Assembly: GCF_000816085.1 (NCBI RefSeq)
Contig: NZ_CP008747.1
Location: forward strand, 496,001-560,000
DNA length: 64,000 bases
Direction: 5' to 3'
Origin: Staphylococcus hyicus
GTDB lineage: Bacteria; Bacillota; Bacilli; Staphylococcales; Staphylococcaceae
The notes under the pieces were generated by a model. The model was given only the letters and a program-made list of their open reading frames with translations, had not been told where the DNA came from and did no database searches. A program made the position numbers and the translations under genes. Of this stretch, positions 8,491 through 17,713 are shown one piece after another; positions within the stretch are counted from its first letter, which is position 1, and the number at the start of each line of letters is the position of its first letter.

Positions 8491-9250
8491 CATTGTCGCA
8501 TATAAACAACAATTGCTGAAAGATGGTTATTATGATGAGAAATTTAAAACCTTGCCGCACGTGGATGTACATCAGAAACCGACATTACAACAGCGTTTGC
8601 GTCAAAGTCATTGTATTGAAGTCATTGCTGAAATCAAATCGAAAAGTCCAACCGTAAATGATATACCGCATCGATCATTAGAAGAACAAGTGAAAGCCTA
8701 TACGGAGGGTGGGGCTGCAGCAATTTCAATATTAACAGATGAACACTATTTTCACGGGTCATTTGAACGACTTGCAACGTTATCACCACTCACGCCATGT
8801 CCAGTATTGTGCAAAGATTTTATTATAGATGAACGTCAAATTGATGTAGCTAAACGTGCAGGTGCTTCGATTATTTTACTGATTGTTTACCTTCTAACGG
8901 ATACGCAATTAAAGTCACTTTATGATTACGCCACTATGTTAGGACTGGAAGTTATAGTCGAAGTGCACAGTATAGAAGAATTAGCACGTGCCCATCGCTT
9001 ACAGCCAAATTTAATAGGTGTGAATAATCGTGACCTACAACGGTTTGTGACAAACGTAGCGCATACCAATGAAATACTCTCCCATGCAAAACAGGGCATT
9101 CATTATATTTCGGAAAGCGGTATACAGCATCAGTCACATGTAGAAAAGATTCAACCTTCAGGTATACGAGGTGTGCTCGTAGGAGAAGCATTAATGAAAT
9201 CTGAGTCCCCTCGTGAATTAATACAATCATTAAAGATACAAAGGGGTTGA
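8474..9250 (+). CDS. trpC: Indole-3-glycerol phosphate synthase
   Basis: Closes the indole ring from carboxyphenylamino-deoxyribulose phosphate. It is 258 residues, a single-domain TIM barrel. Signature elements are EVIAEIKSKSPT (catalytic lysine strand), PVLCKDFIID (second catalytic lysine), EVIVEVHS, GVNNRDL and YISESGI with GVLVGEAL. ATG 8474 follows AAGGAGGC. It is separate from trpF, unlike the fused TrpCF of enteric bacteria. Confidence 0.95.
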   Translation: MNILDDIVAYKQQLLKDGYYDEKFKTLPHVDVHQKPTLQQRLRQSHCIEVIAEIKSKSPTVNDIPHRSLEEQVKAYTEGGAAAISILTDEHYFHGSFERLATLSPLTPCPVLCKDFIIDERQIDVAKRAGASIILLIVYLLTDTQLKSLYDYATMLGLEVIVEVHSIEELARAHRLQPNLIGVNNRDLQRFVTNVAHTNEILSHAKQGIHYISESGIQHQSHVEKIQPSGIRGVLVGEALMKSESPRELIQSLKIQRG

Positions 9251-9255
9251 ATTCA

Positions 9256-9882
9256 ATGTATTTGAAATTATGTGGGTTTACACGGTGTGAAGATGTAAAA
9301 GATGCATGTCAGTTAAATATCGATGCGCTAGGATTTATCACATTTCCAAAAAGTAAACGGTATGTTGATTTAGAGTCGCTCGCGCAGTTGTCTGAACGGG
9401 TACCCAGTCAAATAGACCGTGTGGCAGTGACCGTAAATATGCCATATGAACAGATAAAACACATGATTTTAACAACGCAAGTGAATACGATTCAACTTCA
9501 TGGGGACGAGCCTTTATCACTTATCCATACGCTTAAAGCAAAACATCCACACATTAAACTTTTTAAAGCTTTACCGGCAAATGAGCAGTTAACACTACAG
9601 ATTGCACGATTCGCTCCGTATGTCGATAAAATTTTAGTCGATACTCCTTCACCAATGTATGGGGGGACGGGGCAAATGTTTGATTGGCACATCCTACCAA
9701 ATGTGACCACAACGCCATTAATTGTAGCTGGAGGATTAAATATTTCGAACCTTCCACGATTGTTCGCTACACATGCATCAATTGACGGAGTGGATGTCGC
9801 AAGTGCCATTGAAAAAGAGAAAGGTATTAAAGATAAACAAAAAATGACTCAAATAGTTGAGATTGTGAAAGGGGTACGATGA
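9256..9882 (+). CDS. trpF: Phosphoribosylanthranilate isomerase
   Basis: Amadori isomerisation step between TrpD and TrpC. It has about 208 residues in a TIM barrel. [11 protein letters not shown] at the N-terminus carries the catalytic cysteine, and [17 protein letters not shown] carries the catalytic aspartate. The phosphate site VAGGLN and the GVDVASAIE end match the family. ATG 9256 is favoured because AAGGGG lies nine bases before it; the upstream TTG at 9247 overlaps that site. It overlaps trpB by four bases. Confidence 0.94.
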   Translation: MYLKLCGFTRCEDVKDACQLNIDALGFITFPKSKRYVDLESLAQLSERVPSQIDRVAVTVNMPYEQIKHMILTTQVNTIQLHGDEPLSLIHTLKAKHPHIKLFKALPANEQLTLQIARFAPYVDKILVDTPSPMYGGTGQMFDWHILPNVTTTPLIVAGGLNISNLPRLFATHASIDGVDVASAIEKEKGIKDKQKMTQIVEIVKGVR

Positions 9883-11096
9883 TGAAACACATTCAATTAC
9901 AAGCAGATGAAAATGGTTTATTTGGTGACTATGGTGGACGCTACGTCCCTGAAACTTTAATGCCTGCAATAGAAGAATTGAAAGCCGCATACAAAGAAGC
10001 TAAAGCAGATCCAAGTTTTTTAGAAGAATTTAAAACATATTTGAAAGATTATGTAGGTAGAGAAACACCGTTAACATTTGCGGAATCTTACACAGAAGCA
10101 TTAGGGGGAGCCAAAATTTATTTAAAACGTGAAGATTTAAACCATACAGGTGCCCATAAAATTAACAACGCACTTGGACAAGCTTTACTCGCAAAACGGA
10201 TGGGCAAAAAGAAACTTGTAGCTGAAACAGGTGCAGGTCAGCATGGTGTGGCCAGTGCAACTGTAGCAGCATTATTTGATATGGAATTGGTCGTCTTTAT
10301 GGGGGCTGAGGATATTAAACGTCAACAATTAAATGTATTTCGAATGGAGTTACTCGGTGCAACCGTCGTTTCTGTAGAGGAAGGTCAAGGTACCCTCTCT
10401 GATGCGGTGAATAAAGCGTTGCAATATTGGGTTGCGCACGTCGATGATACGCATTATTTGCTCGGCTCTGCACTAGGTCCAGCCCCATTTCCAACAATGG
10501 TGCGCGATTTCCAACGTGTCATAGGAGACGAAATTAAAGCACAAATACTTGCGCAAACAGAACGCTTACCAGATGCAGTTGTGGCATGTGTTGGTGGGGG
10601 ATCAAATGCGATTGGTACGTTTTATCCATTCATAGAAGATGATGTGAAATTATATGGCGTTGAAGCGGCTGGTGAAGGTATTAATACAGAGCGTCATGCG
10701 TTAGCAATCACTAAAGGTAAAGCTGGAATATTGCACGGTGCGAAAATGTATTTAATTCAAGATAAGCACAACCAAATCAAATTGGCACACTCCATTTCAG
10801 CAGGATTAGATTATCCCGGTGTCGGACCAGAGCATTGTTATTATCATGATATTGGACGAGTGACGTATGAAGCCGCCTCAGATTACGAAGCGATGGAAGC
10901 ATTAATTCGATTTTCTAAAGCAGAAGGGATTATACCGGCAATTGAAAGTGCGCATGCACTAAGTTATGTGGAAAAACTTGCACCACAAATGGCTAAGGAT
11001 GAAATCATTGTTGTCACTGTTTCAGGGCGTGGTGATAAAGATATGGAAACGATTCGACAGTATATTAAAAATAAGGAAGGTGGTTATCATGAGTAA
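9879..11096 (+). CDS. trpB: Tryptophan synthase beta subunit
   Basis: PLP enzyme that condenses indole with serine. It is 405 residues long. The PLP lysine is K94 in [13 protein letters not shown], the catalytic glutamate is E116 in [11 protein letters not shown], and the cofactor phosphate loop GGGSNAIG is present, as are the [13 protein letters not shown] and ESAHAL segments. There are two adjacent ATGs (9879 and 9882), both behind AAAGGGG; the four-base overlap with trpF favours the first. It overlaps trpA by eight bases. Confidence 0.96.
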   Translation: MMKHIQLQADENGLFGDYGGRYVPETLMPAIEELKAAYKEAKADPSFLEEFKTYLKDYVGRETPLTFAESYTEALGGAKIYLKREDLNHTGAHKINNALGQALLAKRMGKKKLVAETGAGQHGVASATVAALFDMELVVFMGAEDIKRQQLNVFRMELLGATVVSVEEGQGTLSDAVNKALQYWVAHVDDTHYLLGSALGPAPFPTMVRDFQRVIGDEIKAQILAQTERLPDAVVACVGGGSNAIGTFYPFIEDDVKLYGVEAAGEGINTERHALAITKGKAGILHGAKMYLIQDKHNQIKLAHSISAGLDYPGVGPEHCYYHDIGRVTYEAASDYEAMEALIRFSKAEGIIPAIESAHALSYVEKLAPQMAKDEIIVVTVSGRGDKDMETIRQYIKNKEGGYHE

Positions 11097-11844
11097 AGCA
11101 TTTGTCGCATATATTATGGGAGGCACACAATTTATAGACGAATTAAAAGTGCTAGATGACATTGGTGCGGATTATGTAGAAATTGGGATACCATTTTCAG
11201 ACCCAGTCGCGGATGGACCCATCATTAAAGCAGCGGGAGAACGCGCCATTCAAGAAGGGATGACGTTAAAAAAGGTTTTAAATCAACTGCGCGCACATCG
11301 ACATGAAATTAAAACCAATCTTATTTTAATGACATATGCACATATGATTGAAACTTATGGTGAGGCAGCGTTTATGGAAGAGATAGACATGCTTGGTATA
11401 TACGGTGTCATTATTCCAGATATGCCTTTTGAATATACAGAACAATTAAAAGCACGTTATCCAGAGCGTAAGGTGCATCTTATTTCACTCGTCGCAATGA
11501 CAGCTTCAGAAGCACGTATGAAAGCAATTGCTGAAAAAGCAGAAGGTTTTATATATACTGTTACGATGAATCAAACGACGGGGCAAAATGGGGACTTTCA
11601 TCCAGAGTTAAAAGACAATATTAAAAAATTAAAAGCATATACGTCAATTCCGATAATGGCGGGATTTGGCATTCGTGATGAAAGGCAGATCAAAGATATC
11701 ATAAGGATAGCAGATGGTGTCATCATTGGAAGTGAAATTGTCAAAAGGTTTCATGAAACAGGGCAACATCAGACAAAGCTATACTTGAAGCATATTAGGC
11801 ATGTTTTGAACCAAGCCCCTTGTGAAACAATTGAACATATATAA
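11089..11844 (+). CDS. trpA: Tryptophan synthase alpha subunit
   Basis: Splits indole-3-glycerol phosphate and channels indole to TrpB. I place the start at ATG 11089, which follows AAGGAAGG; the longer upstream frame runs inside trpB and is not coding. The protein has 251 residues with a short N-terminus. The catalytic pair E31 and D42 in [14 protein letters not shown] keeps the family spacing of 11, and [12 protein letters not shown] and [16 protein letters not shown] are present. The last motif differs from the usual SxxGVTG but keeps the mobile-loop position. It is the last gene of the operon; no clear terminator follows. Confidence 0.93.
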   Translation: MSKAFVAYIMGGTQFIDELKVLDDIGADYVEIGIPFSDPVADGPIIKAAGERAIQEGMTLKKVLNQLRAHRHEIKTNLILMTYAHMIETYGEAAFMEEIDMLGIYGVIIPDMPFEYTEQLKARYPERKVHLISLVAMTASEARMKAIAEKAEGFIYTVTMNQTTGQNGDFHPELKDNIKKLKAYTSIPIMAGFGIRDERQIKDIIRIADGVIIGSEIVKRFHETGQHQTKLYLKHIRHVLNQAPCETIEHI

Positions 11845-11938
11845 ATAAAATGGAATATTTAGTGCGAGTTGGTGTGTTAAATGTTACCAAACGCGTTATA
11901 ATAACGATAATAAAACAGAATGAAAGGATGTGGCGCGT

Positions 11939-12652
11939 ATGACGTATACGTTTATTTTTGACCTAGATGATACATTATATGATCAACTTCAAGCTTTTAA
12001 CGTTGCGTATCATTATCATTTTGCAGATAGTGATATCGATGTCTCTTCCTTGTATCGTCATTTTCGTCATTATAGTGATCTTGTTTTTGAACAAACACAA
12101 GATGGACGCATGACGGTGACAGAAATGCATATTTATCGTATTACAGCAGCCCTTAATGATTTTGACATTGCTTTACCTGAGAAAAAAGCCATTGCATTTC
12201 AACGTGATTATGGGCGTGCGCTCAATGGGATTGCGTTGTCACATCCGATAAAAACGTTATTATATCAACTCAAAACAAAGCGTGTGCCATGTGGCATTAT
12301 TACGAATGGTGAAAGCCATCATCAGCGTTCAAAAATAAAAACGCTTGGATTAAATCACTACATCTCGGAGTCACATATGTTTATTTCTGCCGAAGAGGGC
12401 ATGTCAAAACCAGATGTTGCTTTATTTCAACAAGTCGTGAACGAATTAGATTTAAATCCCCAAAATACTTATTATATAGGAGATAATTTTGAAAATGATG
12501 TTATCGGTGCGTTAAATGCAGGATGGCGTGTCATTTGGTTCAATCGACGCAATCACTCAGCAACGCATGAGGGATACAAACCAGATTACTATGTAGATAG
12601 TGAAGAGGCGCTAGTTGAAGTGATTCAATCACTGATTAATGAAAAAATATAA
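11939..12652 (+). CDS. HAD-superfamily hydrolase (YjjG/phosphatase-like)
   Basis: A 237-residue cytosolic phosphatase-type protein. All four HAD motifs are present: DLDDT near residue 8 (nucleophile and acid/base aspartates), ITNGE, the SKPD lysine and GDNFENDVIGA. The helical cap between motifs I and II fits subfamily I, close to YjjG-type nucleotidases; the substrate is unknown. ATG 11939 is preferred; AAAGGA lies ten bases upstream, while the GTG at 11930 touches it. A TATAAT at 11897-11902 suggests its own promoter rather than trp read-through. Confidence 0.8.
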   Translation: MTYTFIFDLDDTLYDQLQAFNVAYHYHFADSDIDVSSLYRHFRHYSDLVFEQTQDGRMTVTEMHIYRITAALNDFDIALPEKKAIAFQRDYGRALNGIALSHPIKTLLYQLKTKRVPCGIITNGESHHQRSKIKTLGLNHYISESHMFISAEEGMSKPDVALFQQVVNELDLNPQNTYYIGDNFENDVIGALNAGWRVIWFNRRNHSATHEGYKPDYYVDSEEALVEVIQSLINEKI

Positions 12653-12815
12653 AGGTTTGGCGTAAGCCTAACGTAAATAGTTAGCTTTTTAAAGCATTGC
12701 TTACCGTTAATGTATTTACAGGATGTATCTATAGAGAGATGTGGCTAGTTGAATGGCATGAAGCATTAAACAGTGGAGGATAGTAACTCACATGTTTACA
12801 TTACAATGATAAATT

Positions 12816-12861
12816 AATAACCTTCAAAGTTCATAATTGTATATGAATTTTGAAGGTTATT
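12816..12861. repeat. Dispersed intergenic palindrome, copy A
   Basis: A 20-bp stem (12816-12835 with 12842-12861), containing ACCTTCAAAGTTCATA, and a six-base loop. It lies between the HAD gene and the convergent QueD-like gene, so it may terminate both. Related copies are near 22.7, 30.5, 32.5, 51.9, 57.7 and 59.0 kb. Confidence 0.75.
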
Positions 12862-12894
12862 TCTGTGTATTAAAATAAGGACATATTCTTGATG

Positions 12895-13323
12895 TTATTG
12901 TGCCATGATATCTCTTGTAAAACGTACACCTTGCTCAGGTGTTTCATACATTGCGATGGCATTTAAAGAGACGTCCTCTGGCAAATGTACACTTAACGTT
13001 TCCCACATCCAGTGTATTAGGTTTTCTAGTGTGATGTTCATATCTGGTAAGGTTTCGTTTAATAATTGGCCGTCCAGTTTAGGTTGTAAATGTGTTTTAT
13101 AAATGTTATCTATGATTCTGAAGTCGACAGCCATCCCTAAATCATCTGTTTTTGACCATAATTCAATATCTATGAGATAGCGGTTGTCCTTTAAATCATG
13201 AAATGTGGTTTCACTTAAAAATATGCGTGCATCCGCAGTAAACTCATAATGGCGTAACACTAAAATCGTTTTGTGATGTCTTGCGAATTTTTTTGGTGGT
13301 TTTACGTTATCAAATTTAGCCAT
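12895..13323 (-). CDS. 6-carboxytetrahydropterin synthase-like (QueD/PTPS fold) protein lacking zinc ligands
   Basis: A 142-residue protein with the T-fold pattern of the QueD family: a first strand ending FTADARIF, then NRYLIDIELW, then the hallmark GMAVDF before the long helix, and a C-terminal ITLENLIHWMW. In active QueD the zinc ligands are a histidine in FSAAH and two in HGH. Here these positions read ADA and KDN, so all three appear to be lost. It is therefore probably not a standard QueD enzyme; a different reaction or a non-catalytic role is possible. The start at 13323 is chosen because GAGGGAGTGGG precedes it; the longer frame upstream lacks a site. Confidence 0.6.
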   Translation of the reverse strand: MAKFDNVKPPKKFARHHKTILVLRHYEFTADARIFLSETTFHDLKDNRYLIDIELWSKTDDLGMAVDFRIIDNIYKTHLQPKLDGQLLNETLPDMNITLENLIHWMWETLSVHLPEDVSLNAIAMYETPEQGVRFTRDIMAQ

Positions 13324-13709
13324 AGCAATCCCACTCCCTCTTTTTTTAGTATCATAACATAATGTTGAGGTGGTTCGAAGTGTATCGTTGTCATCATATT
13401 TTAAAGGTATTGCACGCATGAATGATAATGGTAAACACATATCAAAGTGTCTTTTTTGAATAATATAAGTTGAAGTCCCTTAAAAGTATAGAGGGAAATC
13501 TTCATCTTAGTAGATATATAAATTATTATGATAAAGGGGATTAAGGGAACATACATGAATACTTTAGGGAGCTTAATGGTTAATTTAAGGGATTGATTGT
13601 TGTAAATACTAATGAAAACAATAACAATAATCAAGTGGATTAATGATAAAGTGAAAGAATAATAGCATTAAAAGAATTTTTGTATTGAAAAATATTTAAA
13701 AATATAATT
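13324..13709. other. AT-rich intergenic region between the QueD-like and NO reductase genes
   Basis: About 390 bases of low-complexity AT-rich DNA between divergent genes. It should contain the promoter of the QueD-like gene. The reading frames in it lack ribosome sites and look accidental. No strong hairpin was seen. Confidence 0.45.
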
Positions 13710-13751
13710 TTGACAATATAAAGAACTAATTGATAATGATATTTACTCTCA
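13710..13751 (+). promoter_or_regulatory. NO reductase promoter overlapped by a Fur-like box
   Basis: TTGACA (13710-13715), 16-base spacer, GATAAT (13732-13737). The 19 bases from 13732, GATAATGATATTTACTCTC, match 15 of 19 positions of the classical Fur consensus (GATAATGATAATCATTATC), with a perfect first ten. The site covers the -10 element, a position suited to repression. Confidence 0.45.
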
Positions 13752-13804
13752 TTTGAACTAGGCGTATTCTGAAATTGAAAATATACTAGTGAGGAGTGAG
13801 GTAA

Positions 13805-16084
13805 ATGGGATCCCCATATCGTACGTTGTCTAAAGTGTTAATTGGCATTTTAGTAACGGTGTTCTCAATACTGTTATTAGGCGGCTGGTTAATATTTGAA
13901 AATGAGGCACCGCGACCGGCTAAAGTCGTCGATGAAAACGGTAAAACGATTATTTCTAAAGATGAACTCATCAGTGGACAAGCCATTTACGAAAAATACG
14001 GTTTAACAGATTATGGCTCATATTTAGGTAATGGGTCTTATTTAGGACCAGACTATACTGCGGAAACTTTGCATCAATATATTCAGGGCATGCATCAATA
14101 TTACGCAGAAACTTTGCATCAAAAATCATTTAAAGATTTGACGCGGCTTCAACAGGCAGGGATAGAAGATAAAGTAAAAAAAGAAATTCGTGTCAATCGA
14201 TACTCTAAAGAGAAAGATCAACTTGTGTTAACCAATGCCCAAGTTGCAGGGTTAAAACATGTGAGAGAATATTATCATAAAGAGTTTGTGAATAATCCTA
14301 AACAAGCAGGATTACCGCAAAATATGATTGATCAATTTACTAGCGGCGATTATATGGTGGAAGGAAATAAAATTACACATTTAAGTGATTTCTTCTTTTG
14401 GGGTGCTTGGTTATCCTCTACAGATCGCCCTGATAGACAATTCTCATATACTAATAACTGGCCCTTTGATGAACAAGCGGGTAATACAATGCCTAGTGAA
14501 GCACTGATATGGTCTGCGATTTCTGTAGCGTTACTTGTAGCGGGTGTAGCTATCATTATCTATTTCCAAAGACGTTATCAATTTGATATGGAAGCAACAT
14601 ATGAAGGAGAAAAACATCTGCCTAAAATTAAAATTCCAGATACGATTACAAGTAGCCAAGCAAAGACAGCTAAATATTTTGTCATTGTCATGATTTTGTT
14701 TTTAGTTCAAATCCTTCTTGGTGAACTGATGGCACATTATTATGTGGAAAATGAGTTTTTTGGAATACCATTACAAAAACTATTCCCATTTAATATTGCG
14801 AAAACATGGCATTTGCAATTGGTGATTTTCTGGGTAGCGACAACATGGCTTGCGACAGGGATTTATGTCGTACCGAGAGTGCTAGGAAGAGAACCGAAGC
14901 ATCAAGGAAAACTTGTAGACCTTCTATTCATCGCCCTTTTAATCGTTGCAGTGGGTAGTATGTTAGGTGAATGGGGGAATATTTTAGGTTGGATTAATGA
15001 CAAATGGTGGTTATTCGGTCATTTTGGATGGGAATATATTGAACTTGGTAAGTTTTGGCAAATCCTCTTTATCATTGGAATGATTTTATGGATGATTATT
15101 TTAGGACGAGGATTTATTCCTGCTATTAAAGATGGTACGGATTTACACCGAAAACGATTGATTCTCCTGTTATTTATCGGGGCAATCGCGATACCATTAT
15201 TTTATTTAGCTTCTTTATTTATTATGCCGAATACACATGTGACATTTGCTGATTATTGGCGTTGGTGGATCGTGCATTTATGGGTAGAAGGTATTTTTGA
15301 AGCGTTTGCGGTCATTCTTATCGGCTTTTTAATGGTAGATATGAAATTAACAACGATTCGTTCTACAATTCGCGCGTTATATTTCCAAATAATTCTTTTA
15401 CTTGGTACAGGTATCGTTGGCATGGGACACCATTATTATTGGCAAGGGGACCATTCGATATGGCTCGCATTAGGTTCAAGTTTTTCTGCATTAGAGGTTG
15501 TACCATTATGTTTACTCATTTGGGAAGCGTACACGCATTATCGTGTATATAAATTTAGTAAAATTGAATTCCCTTATAAAGGCACGTTTATCTTCTTAGC
15601 TTCTACAGGATTGTGGAATGCGCTTGGTGCAGGGGCATTAGGGTTTTTAATCAATGCGCCGGCAATTAACTATTTTGAACATGGCACACAGTGGACTGCA
15701 GCACACGCACATGGCTCCATGGCCGGTGTCTATGGCATGTTTTCCATCGCAATATTACTTTACGTATTAAGAAATATAACGAAATCAGAATTTTGGACTC
15801 AGCGTACAGAAAAATGGATTTCAATTTCATGTTGGTTACTTAATATTGGATTAGCTGGGATGGTTTTAGCGACGTTATTACCAGTAGGATATATTCAATT
15901 AAAAGATGCCCTTGAACATGGATATTGGCATGCACGGTTACCCGAATTTTATCAACAAGATACTGTATTTTGGTTATTGTGGGGACGTATGCCTTGGGAT
16001 TTAATCTTTACTGTAGGTGTGATGATCCTTTTAGTTGTGACAATTCGCGCATTTTTACATGTTAAAAAAGTTAAAAATCAATAG
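13805..16084 (+). CDS. Quinol-dependent nitric oxide reductase (single-subunit qNOR)
   Basis: Membrane enzyme that reduces two NO to N2O with electrons from quinol; a member of the haem-copper oxidase superfamily. At 759 residues it has the expected single-chain length. The first membrane helix is at about 10-30, followed by a long extracellular region (about 31-230) that replaces the cytochrome c subunit of cNOR, then about 13 further helices. Haem-ligand histidine motifs include TWHLQLVIFW, WIVHLWVEG, GMGHHYYW and HAHGSMAGVYGM. The start has GAGGAGTGAGG upstream. It stands alone, with a terminator right after it. It most likely detoxifies NO arising from nitrite reduction or host defence. 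This gene is patchily present in staphylococci. Confidence 0.93.
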   Translation: MGSPYRTLSKVLIGILVTVFSILLLGGWLIFENEAPRPAKVVDENGKTIISKDELISGQAIYEKYGLTDYGSYLGNGSYLGPDYTAETLHQYIQGMHQYYAETLHQKSFKDLTRLQQAGIEDKVKKEIRVNRYSKEKDQLVLTNAQVAGLKHVREYYHKEFVNNPKQAGLPQNMIDQFTSGDYMVEGNKITHLSDFFFWGAWLSSTDRPDRQFSYTNNWPFDEQAGNTMPSEALIWSAISVALLVAGVAIIIYFQRRYQFDMEATYEGEKHLPKIKIPDTITSSQAKTAKYFVIVMILFLVQILLGELMAHYYVENEFFGIPLQKLFPFNIAKTWHLQLVIFWVATTWLATGIYVVPRVLGREPKHQGKLVDLLFIALLIVAVGSMLGEWGNILGWINDKWWLFGHFGWEYIELGKFWQILFIIGMILWMIILGRGFIPAIKDGTDLHRKRLILLLFIGAIAIPLFYLASLFIMPNTHVTFADYWRWWIVHLWVEGIFEAFAVILIGFLMVDMKLTTIRSTIRALYFQIILLLGTGIVGMGHHYYWQGDHSIWLALGSSFSALEVVPLCLLIWEAYTHYRVYKFSKIEFPYKGTFIFLASTGLWNALGAGALGFLINAPAINYFEHGTQWTAAHAHGSMAGVYGMFSIAILLYVLRNITKSEFWTQRTEKWISISCWLLNIGLAGMVLATLLPVGYIQLKDALEHGYWHARLPEFYQQDTVFWLLWGRMPWDLIFTVGVMILLVVTIRAFLHVKKVKNQ

Positions 16085-16095
16085 TATATCATTGT

Positions 16096-16139
16096 AGTGG
16101 CGAAAGACGTCTGACCAAGACCGATTCGCCACTTTTTTT
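16096..16139 (+). terminator. Intrinsic terminator after NO reductase
   Basis: Stem AGTGGCGAA (16096-16104) and TTCGCCACT (16125-16133) followed by seven T. Confidence 0.85.
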
Positions 16140-16240
16140 GAGCGTGGCGTACAGGGAGCTAATTAAACATTAAAAGAATGAAATGAATATTCGTTTACCT
16201 TTCCGTCTCACAACGTTAGTGCGATTAAAGACTATGCGAA

Positions 16241-16262
16241 ACGATTTTGAATCGTGTAAAAT
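16241..16262 (+). promoter_or_regulatory. Palindromic operator candidate and -10 element before glcD
   Basis: ACGATT, TTG, AATCGT (16241-16255) is a perfect inverted repeat with a three-base centre. It sits just upstream of TAAAAT (16257-16262), i.e. in the promoter spacer of the glycolate oxidase genes. The cognate regulator is unknown. Confidence 0.4.
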
Positions 16263-16303
16263 AGATAGAAATATGAAATCGTTATCAAACGAGGGGGGAT
16301 TTG

Positions 16304-17713
16304 ATGAAACATGCAAAGCTTAGACAAGCTTTAAAATCAATTTTGAATGAACGGTTATTTGATGATAAAGCATCATTGGTATCTTATGGTTATGATGGCT
16401 CATTCGGTCAATATATGCCCGAATTTGTGACCCAACCTTGTAGTACGAAAGAAGTTCAAGCAATCGTTAAGCTTGCAAACCGGTATCAATGCCCTATTTA
16501 TCCGAGGGGTGCGGGAACTAATTTATCAGGGGGGACGTTACCCGTTCAAGGGGGGATTGTGATGGATTTTTCACAGTGGAATGACGCGCCTGTCATATAT
16601 CCAGATGATTTAATAATCAAAACACGACCCGGGGTGAAAACGGCAGAAATTCATGCTATGGCTGAAAAACATCAATTAATGTATCCACCAGACCCATCGT
16701 CATCAGCGGTGTGTACTATCGGAGGAAACCTAGCTGAAAACGCTGGTGGACCTCATGGTGTAAAATACGGTGTGACGAAAGATTATGTGATTGGTCTTGA
16801 GGTTGTGACAGCACATGGCGATATCATTAAAACGGGTGGTCAAACGATAAAAAACGTAACAGGATATGATTTAACGAAATTACTTGTTGGTGCTGAAGGG
16901 ACACTAGGTATTATTACGGAAGCCACTTTAAGACTAATACCTAAACCTAAAGCTACACAAACTGCAATGATTGTTTTTGAAAATTTAGAAAAGGCTGGTC
17001 AATCCATTTCTCGTATTTTAACGTCAGGTGTCCGTCCATCTAAAATGGAAATTTTAGATCATCACGCAATAAATAAAGTCGTCGATTACGCTGGCTTAGA
17101 TTTACCAAGATCTGCAGCAGCAATTCTTTTGGTTGAAGTTGATGGAGAGCCTGAAGCTCTGACGCAAGAAATGGCGACGATCAACCAGGCGCTCAAAAGA
17201 ATTGGAGTGACGAACATTAAAATTGCACAAACTAAAGATGAAGAAAACGCTTTGTGGCAAGTGCGTAAAGCCGTTTCACCAGCTGTTGTAGAAAGTGGTT
17301 ATACAAAAATATCAGAAGATGCAACCGTACCTTTAAGTAAAATTCCGCATATGTTCAAAAAAATATCTGAAATAAAAGAGAAATATCAACTGAATATCGT
17401 CATTTTTGGTCATGCGGGGGATGGAAATTTACATCCGACAATTAATGCTAATATGCGAGATGAAATGGCTATAAAAAACGTTGAACGTGCGGTGGAAGAG
17501 ATTTTTGATTACGCTATTGCCTTAGGGGACACACTTTCAGGAGAACATGGGATTGGAACGATGAAAAAAGCATTTATGACAAGAGAATTAGGAGAGGCGG
17601 ATATTGCCTTTCAAAAAGCTATCAAACACGCATTAGACCCTGAACATCTCTTAAACCCAGGTAAAATTTTTCCGGAAGAAGGGGAGACAAGGTTGGTGTT
17701 ACAAAATGACTAA
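16304..17713 (+). CDS. glcD: Glycolate oxidase subunit GlcD-like FAD-linked oxidase
   Basis: Flavoprotein of 469 residues that oxidises a 2-hydroxy acid (glycolate or D-lactate) to the keto acid. The FAD_binding_4 domain (about 40-180) shows YPRGAGTNLSGG, CTIGGNLAENAGGPHGVKYG and TGYDLTKLLVGAEGTLGIITEATL. The C-terminal FAD-oxidase domain has FGHAGDGNLHPTI and SGEHGIGTMKK, the metal/substrate histidine region. ATG 16304 follows GAGGGGGG. It overlaps glcF by eight bases, so the two form a complex or pathway unit. No GlcE homologue is present, as is usual in Firmicutes. D-lactate remains a possible alternative substrate. Confidence 0.85.
   Translation: MKHAKLRQALKSILNERLFDDKASLVSYGYDGSFGQYMPEFVTQPCSTKEVQAIVKLANRYQCPIYPRGAGTNLSGGTLPVQGGIVMDFSQWNDAPVIYPDDLIIKTRPGVKTAEIHAMAEKHQLMYPPDPSSSAVCTIGGNLAENAGGPHGVKYGVTKDYVIGLEVVTAHGDIIKTGGQTIKNVTGYDLTKLLVGAEGTLGIITEATLRLIPKPKATQTAMIVFENLEKAGQSISRILTSGVRPSKMEILDHHAINKVVDYAGLDLPRSAAAILLVEVDGEPEALTQEMATINQALKRIGVTNIKIAQTKDEENALWQVRKAVSPAVVESGYTKISEDATVPLSKIPHMFKKISEIKEKYQLNIVIFGHAGDGNLHPTINANMRDEMAIKNVERAVEEIFDYAIALGDTLSGEHGIGTMKKAFMTRELGEADIAFQKAIKHALDPEHLLNPGKIFPEEGETRLVLQND

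Noticed and set aside
10966..11088. N-terminal extension of trpA by 41 residues
   Set aside because: It lies in another frame of trpB, has no ribosome site, and the normal TrpA N-terminus starts at 11089 behind AAGGAAGG.
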